From GCA-2723085 sp042093455 (lineage in GTDB: Bacteria > Bacteroidota > Bacteroidia > Flavobacteriales_D > Parvicellaceae), in the NCBI GenBank assembly GCA_042093455.1, contig JBELEU010000118.1:1-6911 (forward strand): a stretch of DNA of 6,911 bases, in the 5' to 3' direction. The notes beneath the pieces are model-generated. The model did no database searches. It worked only from the letters and a program-made list of their open reading frames with translations, and had not been told where the DNA came from. The translations under genes were made by a program, and so were the position numbers. Within the stretch, counting starts at the first letter, position 1; each line of letters begins with the position of its first letter. Positions 1 through 5,406 of this stretch are shown here, one piece after another.

Positions 1-401
1 GAATGAATGGAGGCTTTGAAGATTGTACAGTTCTATGGGATCTTTTTAATAAAAACAATGGGAACTGGGATGATACATTTAAAGAATATGAAGTTCAAAG
101 AAAACCTGATGGTGATGCTTTACAAGATTTATCTCTTGACAATTACTATGTAATGAGAGATTATGTTGCGGATCCAGATTTCCTTCTTCAAAAAAAGATT
201 GAAGCAAAATTATCCGAGAGACACCCAGATAAGTGGATGCCGCTATACAGTCAAGTTACCTTTAGTCATATTCGCTATTCCGATGCTTATAAACAAGGAA
301 AAAAACAAGATAAAATAATGAAAGATATTCTTAAAAATCCAAAAATTGAAGAATTGTGGGATTCTGAAGAAATAGAAAATGAAATTTTAGCAAAATTATG
401 A
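1..401 (+). CDS. kmo: kynurenine 3-monooxygenase, C-terminal part (5' end outside window)
   Basis: FAD-dependent aromatic hydroxylase converting L-kynurenine to 3-hydroxykynurenine with NADPH and O2, the committed step toward quinolinate and de novo NAD in Bacteroidota that use the tryptophan route. About 132 C-terminal residues are visible, from a full length of roughly 450. The first residues, MNGGFEDC, match the flavin-binding G-M-N-A-G-F-E-D-C motif of this family, with Gly replacing the usual Ala. Further on, the order NYYVMRD, ADPDFLLQKKIEAKL, then KWMPLYSQVTFSHIRYSDA is the typical KMO C-terminal region. The codon at 3-5 is an internal Met, not the start; the reading frame continues off the left edge. 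The TGA stop overlaps the ATG of the next gene by 4 nt (398-401), so kmo heads or lies within an operon. The family call is firm. The FAD-binding N-terminus is not visible. Confidence 0.93.
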   Translation, partial: MNGGFEDCTVLWDLFNKNNGNWDDTFKEYEVQRKPDGDALQDLSLDNYYVMRDYVADPDFLLQKKIEAKLSERHPDKWMPLYSQVTFSHIRYSDAYKQGKKQDKIMKDILKNPKIEELWDSEEIENEILAKL

Positions 402-1168
402 TTAAAAAAGTAGTTTACTTTTCTATTGTTTTACTTTTTAGTGCTAATAGCATATTTGGTCAACTGTACCAAAAAAAGAAGCTCCCTTTGGTTGACTTAA
501 ATGGATCATACAAAATGAATCATTTTTTCATAAGTCCAGGGCTAACTTTTATGCTTCCTAATGAAAGTAAATTATTAGGTGGTGTTGACAATGATGATAT
601 TAATGCAAGAGGAAGATTGGCTTATAAATTTGAAATAGGAGAATATTACATCTTTCCTGGAGGTGGTAATATTTTCAATTACATGGACTATTCATTATCA
701 TACAAAAAATTATCTGGAATTGAGATCGATATGAATAACACTAAATCAATCTTCAAAAAAAGGTACTTAGGATTGAATTATAATTTAAACAACATTATCC
801 AATTGAGTAACACTACTTTTTTACAGAATTCAATCGGTTTAAATTTAGACTTTCAGCTTTTCGAAAGAAAACCTACTCCAACTCCAAATAACCCTAAAAG
901 ATTACTTTTATCACTTCATTATAAATTTGGATATGGATTTAAGATCCAAAACAGATTATTTATAATTCCAAGTATAGAAACTCCAATTTTAAACTTAAGA
1001 ACATGGGAGAACTGGAAATCTACCTATGGAATTTTTAATAGTAGATATAGGCCATTGTTGTTTTCAGTCAGAATTTTATGGTTGAAAAGGCCTAATCCTG
1101 GAGATTGCCCACCAGTTTACACTGATCCAAATGAGCAAAAAAGGTACGAACAAAACTTTATGGAATAA
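398..1168 (+). CDS. exported, probably outer-membrane beta-rich protein of unknown function
   Basis: I do not recognise the family. The 256-residue protein begins with a clear Sec signal peptide: MIKK, a hydrophobic core VVYFSIVLLFSANSIF, then G-Q at residues 21-22 as the likely cleavage point. The rest is rich in alternating hydrophobic and polar segments with many Tyr, Asn, Phe and Gly, for example around LGLNYNLNN, LLLSLHYKFGYGF and PLLFSVRILWL, as in small outer-membrane beta-barrels. After the last candidate strand comes a polar tail of about 27 residues (KRPNPGDCPPVYTDPNEQKRYEQ...) with a single Cys, which could be periplasmic. There is no lipobox at the signal peptide. The ATG overlaps the kmo stop (ATGA, 398-401), and the next gene starts 2 nt after its TAA, so it is translated as part of the operon. 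A link to kynurenine metabolism is not evident from the sequence. Confidence 0.85.
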   Translation: MIKKVVYFSIVLLFSANSIFGQLYQKKKLPLVDLNGSYKMNHFFISPGLTFMLPNESKLLGGVDNDDINARGRLAYKFEIGEYYIFPGGGNIFNYMDYSLSYKKLSGIEIDMNNTKSIFKKRYLGLNYNLNNIIQLSNTTFLQNSIGLNLDFQLFERKPTPTPNNPKRLLLSLHYKFGYGFKIQNRLFIIPSIETPILNLRTWENWKSTYGIFNSRYRPLLFSVRILWLKRPNPGDCPPVYTDPNEQKRYEQNFME

Positions 1169-1170
1169 AT

Positions 1171-1692
1171 ATGAAAAGTAAAAAAACATCAAGTGAATCT
1201 CTATCAGTTCAAACAAAAATGGTTCTTCCTCATGACACAAATCCTCTCAACACATTGTTTGGTGGCAGCCTATTGGCCTGGATGGATGAAATAGCCAGCA
1301 TAGCTGCACATAAACATAGTGACAGAGTTGTGGTTACCGCATCTATAAACAATGTTTCCTTTACTCAACCAATCTTTGCTGGAGAGATAGTAACTTTGGA
1401 AGCTAAAGTAAGTAGAGCATACAACTCATCTATGGAGGTTTTTGTAGACGTATTTGTTGAAAATTCGAACGGAAAAAGAAAAAAATGCAATGAAGCTATT
1501 TACAATTTTGTTGCAATAGATCAAAATAGAAACCCTATTTCTGTTCCTGCATTAATTCCTGAAACTCAAGAAGAAAAGTCAAGATTTGACTCTGCACTAA
1601 GAAGAAAACAACTAAATTTAGTATTTGCAGGTAAAATGAAAGCCGAAGAAGCTACTGAGTTAAAAAAATTACTTTTCCCTAATTTATCATGA
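1171..1692 (+). CDS. hotdog-fold acyl-CoA thioesterase (YciA/BACH-like)
   Basis: Cytoplasmic acyl-CoA hydrolase of the 4HBT hotdog superfamily, 173 residues, expected to cleave fatty acyl-CoA to free acid and CoA; chain-length preference cannot be read from the sequence. The hotdog domain spans about residues 10-125. It has the characteristic stretch N27-T-L-F-G-G32 followed by the central helix SLLAWMDEIASIAA, with D39-E40 where this family carries its acidic catalytic residue. TASINNVSFTQPIFAGEIV (about 56-74) is the conserved second strand region and substrate-binding loop. After the domain, residues of about 130-173 form a charged, probably helical extension (ETQEEKSRFDSALRRKQ...), as seen in single-domain relatives of BACH. 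The start is fixed by the 2-nt gap from the upstream TAA, and the TGA stop overlaps the next ATG (1689-1692). It may recycle CoA or edit acyl pools for envelope lipids, but that is inference. Confidence 0.9.
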   Translation: MKSKKTSSESLSVQTKMVLPHDTNPLNTLFGGSLLAWMDEIASIAAHKHSDRVVVTASINNVSFTQPIFAGEIVTLEAKVSRAYNSSMEVFVDVFVENSNGKRKKCNEAIYNFVAIDQNRNPISVPALIPETQEEKSRFDSALRRKQLNLVFAGKMKAEEATELKKLLFPNLS

Positions 1693-2297
1693 AAGCCAAT
1701 CAAAGTATAGAAATATTTAATCTTGCAATTGCTGATTTTCACATTACTGATCATGTGGATACATTGTTAAAAAACCCATTTGAACAAAACACTATAGAGT
1801 CCCTTTTTTATATAAAATGCTGGATTGATACCGTTCAATGGCATTTGGAGGACATTATTAGAGATCCCGAAATTGATCCAATAAAAGGAATGTCTATAAA
1901 AAGGCGTATTGATGCATCCAACCAAGAAAGGACTGATATGGTTGAAAAGTTAGACGACTACTATATATCTATCTTTCAAGGAACTCCTGTTAAAAAAAAT
2001 GCAACCATTAATACAGAAAGTCCTGGATGGGTAGTAGATAGAATATCCATTTTATGCCTAAAAATATGGCACATGCAAGAACAAGTATTGAGGGAGGATA
2101 GTACCGAAATTCACAAAAAGACATGTCAGTCCAAATTAGATATTCTTGAAATACAAAAAGAAGATTTAATTAGTTCTTTTGACTTGCTTCTTAGTGAATA
2201 TGAAAAAGGCAACAAAAGCATCAAAGTCTATCGTCAAATGAAAATGTACAATGACGAAGATTTAAACCCAGTACTTTACAAAAAAGGGAATTCTTGA
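1689..2297 (+). CDS. DUF4254 family protein
   Basis: A 202-residue, mostly helical soluble protein with no signal peptide or membrane segment. I recognise it as DUF4254 by the arrangement of a Trp-rich first helix pair (IKCWIDTVQWHLEDIIRD, about 42-59) followed by IKRRIDASNQERTDMVEKLD (about 70-89). The K-R-x-I-D-x-x-N-Q-x-R-x-D pattern at 71-83 is the most conserved part of the family. A second helical half (about 113-175) contains VDRISILCLKIWHMQEQ and a long charged amphipathic helix. The biochemical role is unknown. In Bacteroidota this family is commonly found directly beside a family 9 glycosyltransferase, as here, which suggests a role in lipopolysaccharide or surface-glycan assembly; that is inference from context. 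The start overlaps the thioesterase stop, and its own TGA (2295-2297) overlaps the TTG start of the glycosyltransferase, pointing to coupled translation. Confidence 0.85.
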   Translation: MKANQSIEIFNLAIADFHITDHVDTLLKNPFEQNTIESLFYIKCWIDTVQWHLEDIIRDPEIDPIKGMSIKRRIDASNQERTDMVEKLDDYYISIFQGTPVKKNATINTESPGWVVDRISILCLKIWHMQEQVLREDSTEIHKKTCQSKLDILEIQKEDLISSFDLLLSEYEKGNKSIKVYRQMKMYNDEDLNPVLYKKGNS

Positions 2298-3298
2298 ATG
2301 TACTAATTATACGTTTTTCTGCTCTAGGAGATGTAATTTTAACAATTCCTGTAGTAAACGCTTTAATTGAAAGCAATTCAAATTTAAATATCTGGATACT
2401 ATCAAATGTTAAAAATAAAACTCTTTTTGAATTTAGTGATCGAGTTCACTTTATAGGAGCAGACCTTAAAGGAAAACACAATAAAATTTATAAACTTAAT
2501 TCGTTTGTAAATAAGACTCATGAAACCAATAAATTTGACATTGTCTACGACTTACATGATGTAATTAGATCTAAAATTTTGCGCTTTAATTTCATGCTTA
2601 AAGGGGTTAAAACAAGGAAATACATTAAAGGTAGAAAAGAGAAAAAAAAATTGATTGCCAAAAAAATTGATTTTCAAAAACTTAAACATACTTCAACCCG
2701 CTACTTAGAAACTTTCGAAAAAGATTTCGAGAAATTGAGTATAAAATCATTTCTACATCCGTTATTAGTCACTGAAAACAATTCAATTAATTTAAAAAAT
2801 ACAATTGGTATTGCTCCTTTTGCTGCACATTCTAGTAAAGAATGGCCAATTGTAAACTTTGTTCCTATTATTGAATCTTTACCCAATTATAATTTTATTT
2901 TTTTCGCATATGGCAAACGTGAAGTTGACATTATAAACGAAGTTTTTTATGGTTTTAAAAACACATCTATCGCAGATAATAATTTGAATTTTAGTGAACA
3001 AATTAAGTTTATTGATAGTTTGAGTGCTATGATAGCTATGGATAGTGCCAACATGCATCTAAGTTCCATAACAGGTACTAATGTTGTCTCAATATGGGGA
3101 CCAACACATCATTTCACTGGATTTGGGCCATTAAATAACGAGGATTATATTGTTGAAATTCCCTATAAAAACTTAAAATGCAGGCCTTGCAGTATATATG
3201 GGAAAGTTAATGCCAAAACAAGATTATGTGCTCAAAAATCTATGAGCAAAATAAAACCAGAAATGGTAATTAAAACTCTAAATAAAATAATTAGCTGA
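2294..3298 (+). CDS. family 9 glycosyltransferase (heptosyltransferase-like), TTG start
   Basis: GT-B glycosyltransferase of family 9, the family of LPS heptosyltransferases WaaC/WaaF, acting on the cytoplasmic side of the inner membrane. The sugar and acceptor cannot be told from sequence. The 334-residue protein starts with NVLIIRFSALGDVILTIPV, the classic N-terminal strand and Gly-Asp loop (G12-D13). The C-terminal nucleotide-sugar domain has the signature A-M-D-S-A-N-M-H (248-255), then SIWGPTHHFTGFGP (about 266-279) and a Cys pair C296-R-P-C299 with a further Cys at 312. The start is TTG at 2294: no in-frame ATG lies near the conserved N-terminus, and the ATG at 2298 is in another frame. 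TTG shares two bases with the TGA stop of the DUF4254 gene, so the 4-nt TTGA acts like the usual ATGA overlap. A purine run AAAAAGGGAA precedes it. The 3' end overlaps purS on the other strand by 8 bp. Confidence 0.92.
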   Translation: MNVLIIRFSALGDVILTIPVVNALIESNSNLNIWILSNVKNKTLFEFSDRVHFIGADLKGKHNKIYKLNSFVNKTHETNKFDIVYDLHDVIRSKILRFNFMLKGVKTRKYIKGRKEKKKLIAKKIDFQKLKHTSTRYLETFEKDFEKLSIKSFLHPLLVTENNSINLKNTIGIAPFAAHSSKEWPIVNFVPIIESLPNYNFIFFAYGKREVDIINEVFYGFKNTSIADNNLNFSEQIKFIDSLSAMIAMDSANMHLSSITGTNVVSIWGPTHHFTGFGPLNNEDYIVEIPYKNLKCRPCSIYGKVNAKTRLCAQKSMSKIKPEMVIKTLNKIIS

Positions 3299-3545
3299 CT
3301 TCTTCAAGTTCAAAAGAAAAGTTTTCCATAATTTGATTACACAGTAGCTTGGTACAAGCGTCATTAACTTTAGCAGTAGCTAAATCCAATGAATCTGCAT
3401 CGACAAATAAAGTAACATGTTTTCCTATTCTAACATTACTAATTTCGTTTAAACCTAAATTTCCCATGCTTTGAGTAACGGCCTTACCTTGTGGGTCAAG
3501 TAATGCATCGTGAGGCATAATATCAATATTTGCTTTAAACTTCAT
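3291..3545 (-). CDS. purS: phosphoribosylformylglycinamidine synthase subunit PurS
   Basis: Small subunit of the three-part FGAM synthase (PurS-PurQ-PurL) that converts FGAR plus glutamine and ATP to FGAM, the fourth step of purine synthesis. PurS forms a dimer that bridges PurL and the glutaminase PurQ. The 84-residue length is typical. The protein shows the whole family pattern: MKFKANIDIMP, then LLDPQGKAV (15-23), NLGLNEI (29-35), VRIGK (38-42), LFVDAD, and near the end CTKLLCNQIMENFSFELEEV. The gene starts 5 nt after the pssA stop (TAG, CAAAG, ATG), so the two are probably one transcript, an unusual partner for a purine gene. purL and purQ are not in the window. The stop (TAA read from 3293-3291) lies within the last codons of the convergent glycosyltransferase gene. 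Confidence 0.95.
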   Translation of the reverse strand: MKFKANIDIMPHDALLDPQGKAVTQSMGNLGLNEISNVRIGKHVTLFVDADSLDLATAKVNDACTKLLCNQIMENFSFELEEVS

Positions 3546-3550
3546 CTTTG

Positions 3551-4240
3551 CTATTTTTTAATAATTGAAATAATGAAGTACAAAAGTAAAATTATTGGTA
3601 AAATGAAATAGTATTTTGACATTAATAATGAAATTATTATTGTGAAGAGTACTAAAGTTAATAAAACATACATGTGCTTATTTGAAGAAAATGTCATGTT
3701 TTTCACTTTAAAAGACATAAAACTGATTTTAGAAACCATTAAAAAACTGGATAAACTTAGAATTAATACATAAATGAAATTTAAATAAGGAATGAAAAGT
3801 GTATCTGCATATTTAAAAAAAAGTAAACTTATTGAAATTATAAATAAAGCATTTGCTGGGGTAGGTAACCCAATAAAGTCAGTGCTATGGGAAGGTTCTT
3901 TAATATTAAATCTCGCCAACCTTACTGCAGAATTGATTGGAATGAGCAATAGCAACAGCAAATAATATTTGGGATTATTAAATTGGTAAACCAAATTCAA
4001 AGCAACAAACGAAGGTGCTAACCCAAATGTAATCATATCAGCCAATGAGTCTAATTGAGCACCTAGTTCGGATTGTGCATTTAATCGTTTTGCTAAAAAA
4101 CCATCTAAAAAATCAAAAATTGCAGAAAACAAAATACTAGTACAAGCAAATAAAAAGTAATTATTGAAAGAAAAGAATATTGCTAAACAGCCTCCACATA
4201 TATTCAAAAGAGTAAATAAAGTTGGAATGTTTTTTTTCAT
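3551..4240 (-). CDS. pssA: CDP-diacylglycerol-serine O-phosphatidyltransferase
   Basis: Inner-membrane enzyme that transfers phosphatidyl from CDP-diacylglycerol to L-serine to make phosphatidylserine, the precursor of phosphatidylethanolamine. The 229-residue, very hydrophobic protein has about seven or eight membrane segments. It opens with the usual NIPTLFTLLNICGGCLAI. The CDP-alcohol phosphotransferase signature is present as D43-x2-D46-G47-x2-A50-K51-x8-G60-x3-D64-x3-D68, so all four metal-binding aspartates and both glycines are intact. The Arg normally following Ala is Lys here (AKR). LDSLADMITFG (63-73), RLARFN (107-112) and FIGLPTPANA (122-131) are typical of bacterial PssA of this short type and separate it from PgsA. 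The start follows from the fit of the N-terminus. The gene is divergent from the PorV/PorQ-like gene across 94 bp and precedes purS by 5 nt. Confidence 0.93.
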   Translation of the reverse strand: MKKNIPTLFTLLNICGGCLAIFFSFNNYFLFACTSILFSAIFDFLDGFLAKRLNAQSELGAQLDSLADMITFGLAPSFVALNLVYQFNNPKYYLLLLLLIPINSAVRLARFNIKEPSHSTDFIGLPTPANALFIISISLLFFKYADTLFIPYLNFIYVLILSLSSFLMVSKISFMSFKVKNMTFSSNKHMYVLLTLVLFTIIISLLMSKYYFILPIILLLYFIISIIKK

Positions 4241-4241
4241 A

Positions 4242-4266
4242 CAAAAATTTAGACTAAAATAATCAA
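4242..4266 (-). promoter_or_regulatory. possible weak promoter of pssA-purS
   Basis: Read on the - strand, AATTTTTG (4249-4242) is one mismatch from the TAnnTTTG -7 element and GTTG with core TTG lies at 4267-4264. The 14-nt spacing is shorter than usual and the element abuts the pssA ATG, so this is a tentative call. Confidence 0.2.
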
Positions 4267-4298
4267 CCTTACGTTCTTAATACTATTAAATGATAATA

Positions 4299-4330
4299 TT
4301 TAAATAATGAACTTAATATACTTATTTTTG
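4299..4330 (+). promoter_or_regulatory. probable Bacteroidota-type promoter of the PorV/PorQ-like gene
   Basis: TATTTTTG at 4323-4330 is a full match to the Bacteroidota -7 element TAnnTTTG. A weak -33 candidate, TTTA at 4299-4302 (consensus TTTG or TTG), lies 20 nt upstream, a normal spacing. The -7 element ends only 4 nt before the ATG at 4335, so transcription would start at or within a few bases of the start codon. That implies a leaderless or near-leaderless message. The location relative to the gene is strong; the -33 box is poor. TATTTTTG can occur by chance in DNA this AT-rich. Confidence 0.45.
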
Positions 4331-4334
4331 TGAT

Positions 4335-5405
4335 ATGAGAGTAATTATGGTTTTAATTGGCTTAGTAGTTACCACAATATCGTGGTCTCAAAACTTCAAT
4401 GCCCCTAAATACAGTAATGAATTCATGAATATTGGAATCGGAGCAAGAGCTTTAGGAATGTCTAACGCAGTTGTTACATCAACAAATGATGCAACCTCAG
4501 GCTACTGGAATCCGGGTCATCTTACAGAAATAGACAATGATCTTCAAATAAGTTTAATGCATTCCGAATATTTTGCTGGAATAGCAAAATTTGACTTTGG
4601 AAGTGTTGCCAAAACAATTGATGAAAAAAGTGGATTTGGGGTTTCTTTTATTCGATTTGGGGTTGACAACATACCCAATACAACTGAACTTATAGATGCC
4701 CAGGGCAATGTAAACTACGATAGAATTTCATATTTCAGTGCAGCTGACATGGCTTTTTTATTAAGCTATGGGAGAAAAGTCAAAGAAAATTGGATGTTTG
4801 GAGGCTCAGCAAAAATAATTCATCGAAAAGTCGGTGACTTTGCTTCTGCTTGGGGTTTTGGTTTTGACTTAAGTTCTACCTACTATACTGAAGGCTGGGT
4901 GTTTTCTTGTATTGCAAGAGATGTAACTTCCACTTTTAACAGTTGGAATTACGAGCTTTCAGACCAAATGACCGAAACCTTTTTATTGACTGGAAATGAA
5001 ATCCCACAGAATAGCTTAGAATTGACACTGCCAAGAATTATTTTTGGGGCATCTAAAAACTTTGACTTTAATAATAATTTATCATTACTGGTTGAACTGA
5101 ATACTGACATTACTACTGATGGAAAAAGGAATGTATTGATTACTGGAGATCCATTCTCAATAGACCCTCATATAGGTGCGGAACTTAACATCAATAATTA
5201 TGTTTTCATAAGATCAGGATTGGGCAACATTCAAAAAACATATGATCTAAATAACAAATCAATTGTTACTATTCAACCCAATATAGGAATAGGTCTTCAA
5301 ATCAAAGGAATAACAATAGATTATGCACTGACTGATATTGGTGATGCTTCTGTTGCGCTGTACAGCAATGTTTTTTCGCTTAGAATTAATTTAAATCCAA
5401 ATTAA
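4335..5405 (+). CDS. PorV/PorQ family outer-membrane protein
   Basis: Outer-membrane beta-barrel of the PorV/PorQ family, relatives of the T9SS shuttle protein PorV and of PorQ. The 356-residue protein begins with a signal peptide (MRVIMVLIGLVVTTISWSQ, cut near residue 18). The mature N-terminus carries the family hallmark: E-F-M-N-I-G-I-G-A-R-A-L-G-M (29-42), V-V-T-S-T-N-D-A-T (46-54) and Y-W-N-P-G (57-61). The remainder is a series of amphipathic beta strands such as GFGVSFIRFGVD, WMFGGSAKIIHRKVG, FIRSGLGN and the terminal VFSLRIN, consistent with the FadL-like barrel of PorV. It lacks the SRAGAMGD-type N-terminal motif I associate with PorV itself, so I do not name it porV. Met at 4347 is an alternative start but would drop the Arg of the signal peptide. 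The TAA stop is 1 nt before the TTG start of a sortase-like gene, making a likely two-gene unit. Confidence 0.85.
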   Translation: MRVIMVLIGLVVTTISWSQNFNAPKYSNEFMNIGIGARALGMSNAVVTSTNDATSGYWNPGHLTEIDNDLQISLMHSEYFAGIAKFDFGSVAKTIDEKSGFGVSFIRFGVDNIPNTTELIDAQGNVNYDRISYFSAADMAFLLSYGRKVKENWMFGGSAKIIHRKVGDFASAWGFGFDLSSTYYTEGWVFSCIARDVTSTFNSWNYELSDQMTETFLLTGNEIPQNSLELTLPRIIFGASKNFDFNNNLSLLVELNTDITTDGKRNVLITGDPFSIDPHIGAELNINNYVFIRSGLGNIQKTYDLNNKSIVTIQPNIGIGLQIKGITIDYALTDIGDASVALYSNVFSLRINLNPN

Positions 5406-5406
5406 T

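Larger units (their letters stand above)
4241..4334. other. divergent intergenic spacer carrying promoters for both directions
   Basis: This 94-bp, very AT-rich stretch separates the starts of pssA (- strand) and the PorV/PorQ-like gene (+ strand). It must contain, or overlap, the control regions of both transcripts unless promoters lie inside the genes. Apart from the promoter-like elements listed separately I see no inverted repeat, operator palindrome or small reading frame in it. Confidence 0.7.

Noticed and set aside
3..5. ATG as a true start of a short 132-residue gene
   Set aside because: The sequence following it is the internal flavin-binding motif of kynurenine monooxygenase, so the gene is cut by the window edge, not short.
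1566..1754. 62-residue reading frame on the - strand
   Set aside because: It lies antisense across the thioesterase/DUF4254 junction, has no recognisable motif, and both genes beneath it are well supported.
2281..2290. AAAAAGGGAA as a Shine-Dalgarno site
   Set aside because: Bacteroidota depend little on Shine-Dalgarno pairing, and purine runs of this kind are common in this AT-rich sequence; it is noted with the gene but not called as a feature.
2298..2300. ATG as start of the glycosyltransferase
   Set aside because: It is in a different frame from the conserved N-terminal sequence; TTG at 2294 is the only start that fits.
2701..2886. 61-residue reading frame on the - strand
   Set aside because: Fully antisense within the glycosyltransferase gene, with no family resemblance.
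4335..5405. Naming this gene porV
   Set aside because: It shows the general PorV/PorQ family motif but not the N-terminal motif I associate with PorV itself, so only the family level is supported.
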